Source: Roseivirga pacifica (lineage in GTDB: Bacteria > Bacteroidota > Bacteroidia > Cytophagales > Cyclobacteriaceae). From it: DNA of 64,000 bases. The translations under genes and the position numbers were made by a program. Below the pieces are notes generated by a model. The model made no database searches. It was not told where the DNA came from and saw only the letters and a program-made list of their open reading frames with translations. The stretch lies in the NCBI RefSeq assembly GCF_900111145.1, contig NZ_FOIR01000002.1, positions 930,001-994,000 on the forward strand. Reading direction: 5' to 3'. Within the stretch, counting starts at the first letter, position 1. Every line of letters starts with the position of its first letter. Positions 34,518-44,728 of the stretch are shown here, piece by piece.

Positions 34518-37214
34518 CTATTCTACCCTAAGGGCCTTTACTGGGTTAATTTTTGATGCCCGAACGGCATGAAAACCAATCACAATTAACACTAAGGCCA
34601 TTGTAAGCCCTGCACTCAATAAGAAGGGATCTACACCAATGGCTGTACGATAAGCAAAATCGCTTAACCATTGGCTCATTAAGTACCATGTAACTGGAAT
34701 TGAAAGCAACATGGCGATAACTAACTGCCAAGTAAACTGACTAAGCAAAATACCCAAAATGGTTTTTGGTGTGGCACCAAGCACCTTCCTAATACCTATT
34801 TCCTTCACCTTAGTATTCACCATTAAAATGGTTAAACCTAGTAGCCCAAACGAAGCTATGAGAATACTGAGCACCGTAGCGATAGTTACTATTTTATTCA
34901 CCCTAGCTTCATTTTCATATTGATTCTGAAGGTTTTGCTCAACAAAATGAAAGTTCAATTCTTCACCAGGAAATAAACCTCCCCAAGCTTTCTCTAGCAC
35001 CATACCTACCTCGGCCAACGAATTGCCTGAATATCTAAACACCAGCTTAGGTATTACAGAATCACCGCTATTGGTGTCCATTATTCCATCAAGAATTGGT
35101 ATTGGGTTTTGAACGATGACCAGAGGCTGTACGCTCTCTCTCAGCGATTCGTAATTAAAGTCTTTGGCCACGCCAATAATCTGATGATCTCCAAAATCAT
35201 TACCTGGCAGCTTCTTCCCAATAGGGTTGTCAAAGCCAAAGTATTCCACCGCTGCTTGGTTCAAAATAACACCTTGTGTTTTATGAATATCGAGCGCAGG
35301 ATCAAAGCCAACTCCTTCCAGCATTTCTATCTTAAAGGCATCTAAATAGTAAGGGTCAACCATCAGTAAGTCGAACTGCAAGTAGTTGCCAGTGCTCGCT
35401 TCAAAGCCCAATTGCCACCAGCCCGGAGTGCCGAAAACGTGGCTTCCCATACCAAAATCGCTGATATTCGGATGTTTGGAAAGCTCGCTTTTGAGCATCT
35501 TTCCATTCTCCATGGCAGAGCTTACCATTTGGCCTATACCCCTTGAGTTTGGCTGCGAGTAAAGCGGCACCGAAACCATTGCATCGTAATTATAACCCAA
35601 CTCAGAAGACTGTAGGTAATTGAGCTGCTTTTTCATAATCAGCGTAGTGGATATTAGGAATATGGTGAGCAAAAATTGAAAAGTCACCATTCCCTTTCGG
35701 GCCAATTGCTTACCTGCTGATAGATTGCTACCCTTAAGTATTTTTATCAGCTTGAATCGGGCAAGAATTAATGAAGGATAAATTCCTGAGAGCAAGCCAA
35801 TGGCTAAGGTGAGCCCTGCTAACTGGGTAAACGTTTCTAAATTAAGCTCAAAGGCCAAGTTAGTTTGTGCCAATTGGTTGAACACAGGCAATGCCCAAAG
35901 CGTGAACAACACCCCTATAAACGTGGCCAAAATAGCTATGAGTAAGCTCTCGCTCAAATATTGCCAAATAAGGTTGCTGCTTTGCGCTCCAACTACTTTT
36001 CTTACACCTACTTCTTTTGCCCTTTTAATGCTTTGGCCAATGGACAATGTAGCATAGTTAATACAAGCAATAACCAATACTAAAAAACCAATAGCCCCGA
36101 GTATGTACACGTACTGTGGGTTTCCTACCGGGTAGTTCGCTACAGGCACTTCCGGGTCTAAATGAATTGACTGCAAAGGCTGAAAACCAACTAAGTAATG
36201 ATCCTCCACTGGTGCTCCATCAAAAGGATCCATTCCACCCAGTTGCGCTTTGATCATACTTTTTGTTTTAGGCGACAAGTGCTCAGGTGAAACGCCTTCT
36301 TTCAACACCGCATAAGTTTCAACAATAATGCTAAACCATGCATTAAACATTCTAGGGCTGTATAGTAGGTCATTGTTTTCATCGCTGATCAAGATGTTGT
36401 ACTGTATACCGCTGTTTAAAGGAGTATCCTCCAATACCGCACTCACAATATAGTCGCGTGTTTCATTATCTATTTGTAGTGGCAGTGCCTCGTTGATTGG
36501 TGACTTGTCTCCAAAATACTTTTTAGCATAAGATTCACTTATGACCACAGAACTTCGGTTGGGAAGCGGTTTGTCTTTATTACCTTCCAGCACCTCAAAA
36601 TCAAAGTAATCGAAGAAATTGGGTGTTACTATCTGAAAATTATCTGCAATTCGACCATCGCCCCTACCGACCAAAGTTGGGTTATCGCCTATGGTTACAA
36701 TTGCTTCTACCTCGGGTATATTTTCTGCCAAAGTTGGCCCAAGAGGCAATGGTGTATGCGTATTGAAGAATACGCGACCATCGGCATAAACCTCTTTTAC
36801 CCATGCACGGTAAATCCTATCCTTCTCCATATGAAAGTTATCAAAACTTGTTTCCTGCTTTACATACAAACCAATTAGTATAAAGCAGGCAATGCCAATT
36901 GATATACTGAAAACATTGAGGGCTGTGTTGACCTTTTGCCGCCATAAGACCCTTGCGGCTACTTTAAAGTTGTTTCTTGTCATGTTAATGAAATTTGAGT
37001 TTAACTTTTTAGATGTTTTGATATTCTGCGGACGAAAGAACCGTAGTACGTCCCAGACATACCTTGCTTTGGCCTTGAATGCACTGTGCTCGCTTCGCCT
37101 TTCAAAAAGCTCATGGGCATCGCCCTGAATCTCTTCGATAAACTCTTCTTTGCAGTACAATTCAAGCAACCAGTCGGCCCACCGTGGCGGGGTTATTTGT
37201 TGTTTGTGCTTCAA
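34518..37214 (-). CDS. FtsX/MacB-type ABC transporter permease with N-terminal prefix domain (module 1)
   Basis: 898 residues. The N-terminal ~80 residues are a cytoplasmic permease prefix domain (TPPRWADWLLELYCKEEFIE, then QGDAHELFERR). It then has a first transmembrane helix, a periplasmic MacB-like domain and an FtsX core (IACINYATLSIGQSIKRAKE followed by VGVRKVVGAQ), a second periplasmic domain and a second FtsX core (FGLLGLTILMVNTKVKEIGI followed by RKVLGATPKTI). The start is TTG inside TTGA, which overlaps the stop of the PadR gene; the next ATG would remove the prefix. No ATP-binding partner is nearby. Confidence 0.88.
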   Translation of the reverse strand: MKHKQQITPPRWADWLLELYCKEEFIEEIQGDAHELFERRSEHSAFKAKARYVWDVLRFFRPQNIKTSKKLNSNFINMTRNNFKVAARVLWRQKVNTALNVFSISIGIACFILIGLYVKQETSFDNFHMEKDRIYRAWVKEVYADGRVFFNTHTPLPLGPTLAENIPEVEAIVTIGDNPTLVGRGDGRIADNFQIVTPNFFDYFDFEVLEGNKDKPLPNRSSVVISESYAKKYFGDKSPINEALPLQIDNETRDYIVSAVLEDTPLNSGIQYNILISDENNDLLYSPRMFNAWFSIIVETYAVLKEGVSPEHLSPKTKSMIKAQLGGMDPFDGAPVEDHYLVGFQPLQSIHLDPEVPVANYPVGNPQYVYILGAIGFLVLVIACINYATLSIGQSIKRAKEVGVRKVVGAQSSNLIWQYLSESLLIAILATFIGVLFTLWALPVFNQLAQTNLAFELNLETFTQLAGLTLAIGLLSGIYPSLILARFKLIKILKGSNLSAGKQLARKGMVTFQFLLTIFLISTTLIMKKQLNYLQSSELGYNYDAMVSVPLYSQPNSRGIGQMVSSAMENGKMLKSELSKHPNISDFGMGSHVFGTPGWWQLGFEASTGNYLQFDLLMVDPYYLDAFKIEMLEGVGFDPALDIHKTQGVILNQAAVEYFGFDNPIGKKLPGNDFGDHQIIGVAKDFNYESLRESVQPLVIVQNPIPILDGIMDTNSGDSVIPKLVFRYSGNSLAEVGMVLEKAWGGLFPGEELNFHFVEQNLQNQYENEARVNKIVTIATVLSILIASFGLLGLTILMVNTKVKEIGIRKVLGATPKTILGILLSQFTWQLVIAMLLSIPVTWYLMSQWLSDFAYRTAIGVDPFLLSAGLTMALVLIVIGFHAVRASKINPVKALRVE

Positions 37215-37543
37215 GATTGACCTATTGAAATATCTGGTATTCTGTTGTAAAGTTTCATGCGCACCGACTGTGCCTCATCGAGTGCTTTTTTTCCAAATGC
37301 TGTGAGTTCAAAAAAGCGCTTACGCCTACCGCCTCGTTCATTAGTAGCTCCCCCCATTTCGCTACGCACAAAGCCCTTTTCATCGAGCCTGCGCAGTGCT
37401 GAATGGATGGCGCTAATGTTTACCGACCTGCCGGTCTCCTCTTTAATCTCATCCATTATGGCTACACCATAGGCCTGCGGGTGCAAAGCCCCTACCGTAA
37501 GCAAAACCAATTCTTCAAACTCACCAAGGTATGTTCCTTTCAT
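37211..37543 (-). CDS. PadR family transcriptional regulator (module 1)
   Basis: 110 residues. LGEFEELVLLTVGALHPQAY starts the PadR winged helix, followed by ISAIHSALRRLDEKGFVRSE and the basic wing RGGRRKRFFELTAFGKKALD. It precedes its permease with a 4-nt overlap (TTGA), so they are one unit. Usually PadR proteins are repressors that respond to a small ligand or drug; the ligand here is unknown. Confidence 0.93.
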   Translation of the reverse strand: MKGTYLGEFEELVLLTVGALHPQAYGVAIMDEIKEETGRSVNISAIHSALRRLDEKGFVRSEMGGATNERGGRRKRFFELTAFGKKALDEAQSVRMKLYNRIPDISIGQS

Positions 37544-37545
37544 GC

Positions 37546-37571
37546 TGTGTATAATTAGTTACACAAATATA
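37546..37571 (-). promoter_or_regulatory. Promoter and dyad for PadR module 1
   Basis: TGTGTA (37546-37551) and TACACA (37560-37565) form a perfect dyad with an 8-nt spacer just before the start codon. A TATATTTG -7 box (37564-37571, minus strand) overlaps its edge. This is a plausible autoregulatory operator. Confidence 0.4.
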
Positions 37572-37732
37572 AAAGAAATATTAGTTTCATATATGTACAA
37601 GTAATTGTTAGTGGTTAATGGTAAAAGTGTAGTGAGTTGTTGTATTAGAAGGTTGAAGTGAATGTTCCGTTTATCAAACAAAAAGCATCCACCGCAATTG
37701 AATACTTAATTTTGCAGTTTACCATATTGTAC

Positions 37733-38977
37733 ATGCAGCACGGTTACACCCAAAAGAATAAAGCCATACTAATTATACTTTGCATGCTCAGCTTAATGGG
37801 CTGTGTTGAAGAATTTGAGGCTGACTCCATAAAGTTCGAAAAGCTATTGGTTGTAGATGGAAACATCTCTGATCAGCAAAAAGAGCATGCTATTAAACTT
37901 ACCTACACATCACCTATTGACGACCAGACTGATGTATCTAATGCCGCAAGTGGAGCTGCAGTTTGGGTTGAGGACAACATTGGCAACAGAACCGACTTTA
38001 TAGAGCAGAGTACTCCCGGACTATACCTATCTCCTGCGGATTTTGCCGGAATTCCTGGTAGAAGTTATGCGCTATATATAACCACATCTGAAGGAGACTC
38101 CTACAAGTCTACCTTTCAAACACTTACGCCTGCACCCGAAATAAGTAGAATATACAACAGATACTCGGTTGACACAGGAGATGGAAAATCTACATCAACA
38201 CCTGGCTTTCAGTTTTTTATAGATGTTGACAATACGCTTTCAAGTTCTCAATTCTTTCGTTATGAATGGTCTGATGCGCATCAGGTAATTGTTCCTTATA
38301 TAAAAAAGTACAAAGCGGAAATTCAACCCAATGGTTCTTACACAATAACAGATTTTGATGAAGATGTAAAAGAATGCTATCGTGAAGACCACTTTCAAGA
38401 AATCATTTTACAAACATCCAGCAATAATGAAGGCGGCAGCCTGCAAGAGGTACCGATAAGGTTTACTGCATCTTCTGAGTTCGATGTGACAACCAAATAC
38501 TCAATTGAAGTAACCCAGCGTGCAATAAGCCCAGAAGCTTATAGTTACTACCGCAAACTCGAACTATTCAATGAATCTAACGGCTCTTTATTCGATAGAC
38601 AACAAGGTGTTGTAGTTGGAAACCTACAATCGGTAAACAACCCTGATGAAAAGGTTTTAGGGTACTTTGAAGTTTCGGGAACCACGAGCAAACGCGTATT
38701 CCTAGCGTTAACCGACCTTGACCCTAAAGGCTTTGAACATGTATATAGAACATGCAATGAACATGGAATCATTGAGTTCGAGGGGTCTCTTGATGAATTT
38801 TATAACGCCACAGATGTACCAGAAGAGGAAAGGTCCACAGCCATATTAGTCCGTTCTGTATATGATATTTTTGACCAGCTAGGAGGACTTGGCGAAATTG
38901 TACAACAGATGGCCCATAGGCACTGTGTAGATTGCCGGTATAATGGGCAACTTGGTAAGCCCAGCTACTGGCAATAA
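37733..38977 (+). CDS. DUF4249 lipoprotein, paralogue 1
   Basis: 414 residues from ATG 37733; a GTG 75 nt upstream adds a segment with no role. The signal peptide ends at the lipidated Cys of LMGC, followed by VEEFEADSIKFEKLLVVDGN, the N-terminal Ig-like region of DUF4249. A second, larger beta-rich part follows, with QRAISPEAYSYYRKLELFNE. The C-terminus is CVDCRYNGQLGKPSYWQ. DUF4249 proteins are Bacteroidota envelope lipoproteins usually encoded beside a TonB-dependent receptor; none is adjacent here. Confidence 0.88.
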   Translation: MQHGYTQKNKAILIILCMLSLMGCVEEFEADSIKFEKLLVVDGNISDQQKEHAIKLTYTSPIDDQTDVSNAASGAAVWVEDNIGNRTDFIEQSTPGLYLSPADFAGIPGRSYALYITTSEGDSYKSTFQTLTPAPEISRIYNRYSVDTGDGKSTSTPGFQFFIDVDNTLSSSQFFRYEWSDAHQVIVPYIKKYKAEIQPNGSYTITDFDEDVKECYREDHFQEIILQTSSNNEGGSLQEVPIRFTASSEFDVTTKYSIEVTQRAISPEAYSYYRKLELFNESNGSLFDRQQGVVVGNLQSVNNPDEKVLGYFEVSGTTSKRVFLALTDLDPKGFEHVYRTCNEHGIIEFEGSLDEFYNATDVPEEERSTAILVRSVYDIFDQLGGLGEIVQQMAHRHCVDCRYNGQLGKPSYWQ

Positions 38978-39059
38978 CTTCTCTTTACAAAGCATTAATA
39001 ACCAGTAAAATAAAAACAAATGAACCTGATAAAAAACTGACTATCTTTAATGCTAACAC

Positions 39060-40301
39060 ATGCAAATGAAAACCACTCCACAACGGTCAGTTTTTGAGAC
39101 TGCTGCAGTTTTATTACTGTTTGCGAGTGCTATCGGCTGTGTTGAAGAATTTGAAACTGACTCCATAAAATTTGAGCAACTATTAGTAGTTGATGGAAAT
39201 ATTTCCGATCACATTGGTTCTCACCAAATCAGCCTCTCCTACACCACTCCAATTAACTCTAATAACAACGGCCAATACGAACCTGCTTCAGGAGCACTGA
39301 TTTGGTTAGAAGACGATTTAAATAACAAAATAGAGTTTTCCGAAGCGTCACCTGGCCATTATATCTCCCCAGAAAATTTTGCTGGAACCATAGGTAGAAG
39401 TTATGCACTCCATATTCAGACCTCAGAAGGCGATAAGTATCAGTCACAACTTCAGTTATTAAGTGCAGCCCCAGAAATCAGCAGAATTTATCACAGATTT
39501 TCTATAGACTATGGAGATGGAGAGGCCACCGCACACCCTGGAGCTCAGTTTTTTTTAGATGTTGACAGAACCGAAGCGAGTAGCCAACTTTTCCGTTTTG
39601 AGTGGAATGATGCTCATGAAGTTACTGCCAGATACACCAAAAGCTTAGATTCAGAAGTAAACCCTGACGGCAGCTATACCATTTTTCCATTTAATGAAAA
39701 TGTCAAAGTTTGCTATCGCGAAGATAGTTTCAGCAATATCATCTTGGCTTCTGCGCTAGAAAGCACCACCGGAGAGCTTCCTGAGGTGCCAATTAGGTTT
39801 ACCCCCTCCTATGGACTGGACGTTACAAGCGCCTATTCAATTGAGGCTACCATCAGGGCCATTACCCCTGAAGCTTATAGCTATTATAGAAAAATCAAAG
39901 TATTCAATGAGTCAAATGGCTCGCTTTTCGACCAGCAGCAGGGAGCTGTTGTTGGCAATGTCTTTTCTACGAGCAACCCAAAAGAAAAAGTCCTTGGCTA
40001 CTTCGAAGTTTCTGGTGCCGCTAGCAAACGTATTTTTATGGATGTTTACGACTTCTCCCCTGAAGTCCTAGAGCACACTTTCAGAACGTGTTCCGAATTT
40101 CGTTTATTCGAAAACGTAGGATCTCTTTATGCATTTTACAATGCACTCGACATTCAAGATGAAGATGAACGACAAGCAGCAATAATTTATCGTGCCCACT
40201 ATGAAATATTTGACTATATAACTGCCAACATGATGGGACACAGGTACTGTGTAGATTGTAGGTACCGCGGCAGCCTTGGAAAACCTGATTATTGGCCTTA
40301 A
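39060..40301 (+). CDS. DUF4249 lipoprotein, paralogue 2
   Basis: 413 residues. Lipobox near IGC, then VEEFETDSIKFEQLLVVDGN, identical in pattern to its neighbours. It keeps RAITPEAYSYYRKIKVFNES and GSLFDQQQGAVVGNV, and ends CVDCRYRGSLGKPDYWP. The N-terminal DNA (TGTGTTGAAGAATTTGA and onward) is almost the same as in paralogue 3. It follows paralogue 1 by 82 nt and precedes paralogue 3 with almost no gap. A second ATG at 39066 is possible. Confidence 0.9.
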   Translation: MQMKTTPQRSVFETAAVLLLFASAIGCVEEFETDSIKFEQLLVVDGNISDHIGSHQISLSYTTPINSNNNGQYEPASGALIWLEDDLNNKIEFSEASPGHYISPENFAGTIGRSYALHIQTSEGDKYQSQLQLLSAAPEISRIYHRFSIDYGDGEATAHPGAQFFLDVDRTEASSQLFRFEWNDAHEVTARYTKSLDSEVNPDGSYTIFPFNENVKVCYREDSFSNIILASALESTTGELPEVPIRFTPSYGLDVTSAYSIEATIRAITPEAYSYYRKIKVFNESNGSLFDQQQGAVVGNVFSTSNPKEKVLGYFEVSGAASKRIFMDVYDFSPEVLEHTFRTCSEFRLFENVGSLYAFYNALDIQDEDERQAAIIYRAHYEIFDYITANMMGHRYCVDCRYRGSLGKPDYWP

Positions 40302-40317
40302 AATATTAACTATTACA

Positions 40318-41550
40318 GTGAATCTCTGGAAACTACATACTTCTACAAAACTTGTTCTTTGGTGCCTCTTGCTCATGGCCTTAACTAGCTGTGTTGAAGA
40401 ATTTGAAACTGATTCTATAAAATTCGAGCAACTTTTGGTGGTTGACGGTAATATTTCCGACCAAGTGAAGCAGCATGCAATACACCTTAACTACACCATT
40501 CCAATGGACGGAAATCTGGCTCAGCAAAACGCTCCTGCAACTGGTGCCTCTGTTTGGGTTGAAGACAACCTGGGTAATAAAACGTATTTCACAGAGTTAG
40601 AACCTGGCAGCTATTATTCACCAAATGATTTCGGAGGAGTTATAGGTAGAAGTTATCAATTATTCATCTCTACGGCTGAAGGAAAAAATTACCAAACACC
40701 GCCTCAGGAAATGATGTCGGCACCCGAAATCAGCAACATATACAACAGGTTTTCTATTGAACTTGGCGATGGAGAATCGACCTACTACCCAGGCGTTCAG
40801 TTTTTTGTAGACGTTGCAGACGCGGCCTCAAGCACCCAATTCTATCGATACGAATGGAATGACGCACATCAGGTTACTGCTAGGTACACCAAAAACCTTG
40901 ATGCGGTACTACAAACCAATGGAAGTTATAAGGTTGTTCCGTTTACGCTTAATGTAAAAGAGTGCTATCGAGAAAGCCGATTCAACAAGATAATTCTTGC
41001 CACTTCAACAAATAGCAGCAATGGAGAACTATTGGAAGTACCCATTAAGTTTTCTCAAGCTGAAGATTTTGATGTAACTACTATGTACTCCATTGAAGTT
41101 ACCCAACGTGCCATTAGTGCAGAAGCATACAGCTACTTTAGAAAGATCAAAGAATTTAATGAATCGAACGGTAGCCTTTTCGATAAACAGCAAGGAACAG
41201 TATTGGGGAATGTTGTTTCGGTCGAAAATCCAGACGAAAAAGTGCTCGGCTACTTTGAAGTATCAGGAACTAGTAGCAAGCGTGTTTTCTTACAACTATC
41301 CGATTTAGATCCCCAAGTGTTAGATCACATTATTTACCCCTGTACTGTTTTCCATATAAAAGAATTTGAAGGAGACCTACGCGACTTTTATAATGCTACA
41401 GATGTTGACGAGAGTATAAGACACCAAGAAACAGTTCTGAGGTCTTTCTATGAAATTTTTGACCAGTTTGGCCGCTGGCACCTTGCACATCGCCACTGTG
41501 TTGACTGCCGATACCGTGGCAGTCTGGGCAAGCCAGACTATTGGCCTTAA
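40318..41550 (+). CDS. DUF4249 lipoprotein, paralogue 3
   Basis: 410 residues from a probable GTG at 40318; the longer TTG frame (40276) would overlap paralogue 2. The signal peptide ends at LTSC, followed by VEEFETDSIKFEQLLVVDGN. It has QRAISAEAYSYFRKIKEFNE, GSLFDKQQGTVLGNV and the C-terminal CVDCRYRGSLGKPDYWP. Its stop abuts the stop of the convergent GH3 gene with no spacer. It is the last of three tandem copies. Confidence 0.88.
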   Translation: MNLWKLHTSTKLVLWCLLLMALTSCVEEFETDSIKFEQLLVVDGNISDQVKQHAIHLNYTIPMDGNLAQQNAPATGASVWVEDNLGNKTYFTELEPGSYYSPNDFGGVIGRSYQLFISTAEGKNYQTPPQEMMSAPEISNIYNRFSIELGDGESTYYPGVQFFVDVADAASSTQFYRYEWNDAHQVTARYTKNLDAVLQTNGSYKVVPFTLNVKECYRESRFNKIILATSTNSSNGELLEVPIKFSQAEDFDVTTMYSIEVTQRAISAEAYSYFRKIKEFNESNGSLFDKQQGTVLGNVVSVENPDEKVLGYFEVSGTSSKRVFLQLSDLDPQVLDHIIYPCTVFHIKEFEGDLRDFYNATDVDESIRHQETVLRSFYEIFDQFGRWHLAHRHCVDCRYRGSLGKPDYWP

Positions 41551-44211
41551 CTAGTTACCTTTTGATAGCTCAATTGCTCTTTTAATTTCAAACTCTTGGG
41601 TAAGGCCTTCGGTAGAGCTACCCCCTACTTGAACACGGAAAACACCAGCTTCTACCACTTGCTCCATTGCTCTATTCCAAAGGGCTAAATCCTTTGGTTT
41701 AATGGAAAAGTAGACGGTTTTGGTTTCTCCAGCAGGAATTTCCACGCGCTCAAAAGCTTTTAATGCCTTAATTGGCGTGGTTACAGAACTTACCAAGTCG
41801 CGCACATAAAGCTGCACCACCTCTTCTCCATCAACCGTGCTGGTGTTGGTTACTTTTACCTGTACAGCCACCTGGCCATAACCAATATGCGACACCTCTA
41901 AGTCTGAGTACTCGAACGAAGCGTAGCTTAAGCCATAACCAAATGGATAAAGTGGTGTAATTTTTTCATCCACATAGCGATGATTGCGCGTTGGCTTACC
42001 ACTATAGTACATTGGCACTTGACCTACACTTCTTGGAAATGTAACTGGCAATCTACCAGCGGGGTTGTATGCACCAAAGAGTGTTTGTGCCACTGCCAAA
42101 CCACCTTTTTCGCCCGGAAACCATGCTTCTAAAACAGCAGGTACTTTTTGTGCCAAGCCGTTAATGGAAAGTGGGCGGCCGTTCATTAATACAGCAACAA
42201 CAGGAGTGCCCGTTTTTAAAATCTCATCTATAAATTCTTGTTGAAGACCATATAAGTCCAGAGAAGCCACATCCTTGTTCTCCTCTACCAGCTCATTCGA
42301 TTCGCCCACAACCACAATAGCCACATCGGCATTTTTGGCTAGGGAAACAGCCTCTGAGAAGTCTGGCGCCTCTTTGTTCCAAAGTAAATATGCCTTGGCA
42401 CCATAGCCACCCTCCCACATATCGAGCGTGACTTTATATTCCCTTCCGGCCTCAAATAACATTGACGAAGTTTCAATATTGGTTGCTCCTTTCTGCCAAT
42501 TATCAATCACCATTACGTCATCAACTGCCAAACGAACTCCATCGTCAGAGCTTACACCAACCCAACCCTCAAAGGTTTCGTCTGGCACCAAATACCCTTC
42601 CCATCTAATGGAGAAATGATCTGTATTAACGCCTTCTCCTGGTGAAGCCTCCCATTCAAACCCTACTTGCTCATCTATTCGCTGCAACACAGGCTCTCCC
42701 GACAGGTTTCTATTATTATAGAAGCTGGCTTGCAGGCCATTACCACTCTTATCGGGCAATAACAGATTTACGCTTGGAATAGCCTGCCCTTTGTAAATAA
42801 GTGGTACTCCTTCGGCATAAGTAACTTCAGCACTTCCGCCCAAATATTGCTTTAGTCCTTCATAAACCGTTATTGCCTTCTTTTCTTTTACTGAATAACC
42901 ACCCAGCAAAGACTCGTTGGCCAAAGGACCAAGTACAGCCACTTTCTTGGTAGACTTATCGAGCGGCAGCAAGCCGCCTTCATTTTTAAGTAAAACCATC
43001 GATTTAAGTGCAGCCTCTAACGCTACCTGCTGATGCGCAGCCGCATGCTTTTTGCTATCGATTAATTGCTGCGTAGTAAATGGATCTTCGAAAAGTCCCA
43101 GCATGAATTTGAGACGTAACACCCCTCCTGCAGCTCTATCGATTACCGCTTCATCCATTTCGCCATGCTTTACCATTTGCACCAACTCATGCTGATATTC
43201 CTCATTGGGGAAATCGTAAAACTGCATATCTATGCCTGCTTCAACAGCTGCTTTTATCGACTCCTTGTGAGAGCCTGTTGAATGGTGACTCGTTTCTAAA
43301 AAACGAATGGCTCCCAAGTCGGAAACCACAATACCTTTAAAGCCCCACTCTTCGCGCAGTACCTCGGTAAGTAAATGATAATTAGAGGCCATTGGAACAC
43401 CATCAATTTCTGAGTAAGCAGCCATTGTACCCAATGCACCACCTTGTTTAAAGGCTTGTTCAAACACCGGCAGATATTCGGACCTAACAGATCGTTCGCC
43501 CAACAACACTGGCCCTGCATTGCCTCCCGCCTGTGGAGAACCATGGGCAGCAAAGTGTTTTGGTTCGGCAACCATTGTGTTATTGGCTTTTAGATCACTA
43601 CCCTGAATACCTTGAATTAAATGCGTTCCCAGTACCGCAGAAAGGTGTGTATCTTCTCCCAAAGTTTCGGCAATTCTACCCCAGCGTGGTTCACGCCCCA
43701 AGTCTAAGTTTGGCCCCAAGCCAAAGTGAATACCATGAGCCCTGCCTTCTGCACCAATCACCTGCCCTATTTGCTTCATCAAATCTTTGTCCCATGTAGC
43801 ACCTAGGCCAATACTCATCGGGAATGCCGTATTGCCCTCTCCAGTATAGCCGTGCAAAAACTCGCACATCATAAGTGCCGGTATGCCCCAACGGTTGTGC
43901 TCAATAATGTAGCGTTGCAAATCGTTTACCGCTTTGGCCGTTTTAGGGTAATAGTCATGAACGGCTCCAGCTCCCAAACTATCTCCAATAAGCTCAATAG
44001 CCTGATCGAGTGAAAATTGCTCATTCACTTTCAGGTTAGCGCCATTGTACATGTCCATTTGGCGCACCTTTTCTTCCAAAGTCATTCGCGAAAGCAAATC
44101 CTTTACGCGCTCTTCTACCGATTTTTCAGGGTTTTGATAAGGGTATTCTTGACCAAAAAGTGAGGCCGATAAACAAAAAATGCTGCAAACGAGCAGGGTA
44201 ATTTTTTTCAT
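41551..44211 (-). CDS. Glycoside hydrolase family 3 beta-glucosidase with PA14 insert
   Basis: 886 residues with a signal peptide (LLVCSIFCLSASLFG-Q). The GH3 N-terminal barrel contains the nucleophile motif GIVVSDLGAI (Asp298). After the barrel, a PA14-type module at about 490-625 (LQASFYNNRNLSGEPVLQ, then SDDGVRLAVDDVMVIDNW) interrupts the C-terminal domain; the fibronectin-like end follows (VKVTNTSTVDGEEVVQLYVR). It probably acts in the periplasm on beta-glucosides or related glycans. PA14-containing GH3 enzymes often act on plant or algal oligosaccharides. Confidence 0.92.
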   Translation of the reverse strand: MKKITLLVCSIFCLSASLFGQEYPYQNPEKSVEERVKDLLSRMTLEEKVRQMDMYNGANLKVNEQFSLDQAIELIGDSLGAGAVHDYYPKTAKAVNDLQRYIIEHNRWGIPALMMCEFLHGYTGEGNTAFPMSIGLGATWDKDLMKQIGQVIGAEGRAHGIHFGLGPNLDLGREPRWGRIAETLGEDTHLSAVLGTHLIQGIQGSDLKANNTMVAEPKHFAAHGSPQAGGNAGPVLLGERSVRSEYLPVFEQAFKQGGALGTMAAYSEIDGVPMASNYHLLTEVLREEWGFKGIVVSDLGAIRFLETSHHSTGSHKESIKAAVEAGIDMQFYDFPNEEYQHELVQMVKHGEMDEAVIDRAAGGVLRLKFMLGLFEDPFTTQQLIDSKKHAAAHQQVALEAALKSMVLLKNEGGLLPLDKSTKKVAVLGPLANESLLGGYSVKEKKAITVYEGLKQYLGGSAEVTYAEGVPLIYKGQAIPSVNLLLPDKSGNGLQASFYNNRNLSGEPVLQRIDEQVGFEWEASPGEGVNTDHFSIRWEGYLVPDETFEGWVGVSSDDGVRLAVDDVMVIDNWQKGATNIETSSMLFEAGREYKVTLDMWEGGYGAKAYLLWNKEAPDFSEAVSLAKNADVAIVVVGESNELVEENKDVASLDLYGLQQEFIDEILKTGTPVVAVLMNGRPLSINGLAQKVPAVLEAWFPGEKGGLAVAQTLFGAYNPAGRLPVTFPRSVGQVPMYYSGKPTRNHRYVDEKITPLYPFGYGLSYASFEYSDLEVSHIGYGQVAVQVKVTNTSTVDGEEVVQLYVRDLVSSVTTPIKALKAFERVEIPAGETKTVYFSIKPKDLALWNRAMEQVVEAGVFRVQVGGSSTEGLTQEFEIKRAIELSKGN

Positions 44212-44359
44212 AGCTGAGATTTGAGAAGCCTAATCTAAAGGTTTTTTGACGACCTCATGAAATTCGCAGCTGAAAACATTTAACACACATCGTGAGCGCT
44301 AAACACGGCAATTGATTTCCATTAAAAATGTCTAACTTAATTCGGACTTACATAGAATT

Positions 44360-44722
44360 ATGCAAACCAATAACGCTACCAATTTTGACGAGTATATTGT
44401 CGCCTTTCCTGCTGAAGTACAAAAAAAGCTCATTGAATTAAGAACGGCCATTAGAGAAGAAGCTCCAAAGGCTGAAGAGACAATCAGTTACATGATTCCT
44501 ACTTTTAAGTACAATGGCGCATTGGTACACTTTGCAGCTTATAAAAAACACATTGGCTTTTACCCCGCTCCTTCCGGCATTGCGGTATATGAAGAAGAGC
44601 TAAAGCCATATAAATACGCCAAAGGTTCCGTTCAATTCCCACTTAACAAACCACTCCCAATAGAGCTTATTAAGCGAATTGTACGTTTCAGGGTTAAGGA
44701 GAATGAAGCAAAATCCAACTAA
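44360..44722 (+). CDS. DUF1801 domain protein
   Basis: 120 residues. The pattern EVQKKLIELRTAIREEAPKA, then ETISYMIPTFKYNGALVHFA and YKKHIGFYPAPSGIAVYEEE, matches the DUF1801/YdhG family. It is a small cytoplasmic protein with no known catalysis. It ends 6 nt before the stop of a convergent DUF1330 gene. Confidence 0.88.
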   Translation: MQTNNATNFDEYIVAFPAEVQKKLIELRTAIREEAPKAEETISYMIPTFKYNGALVHFAAYKKHIGFYPAPSGIAVYEEELKPYKYAKGSVQFPLNKPLPIELIKRIVRFRVKENEAKSN

Positions 44723-44728
44723 CTAAGT

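Noticed and set aside
37658-37732. Longer start for DUF4249 paralogue 1 (GTG 37658)
   Set aside because: It would place 25 extra residues before a normal lipoprotein signal peptide; the ATG at 37733 gives the usual 24 residues before the lipidated Cys.
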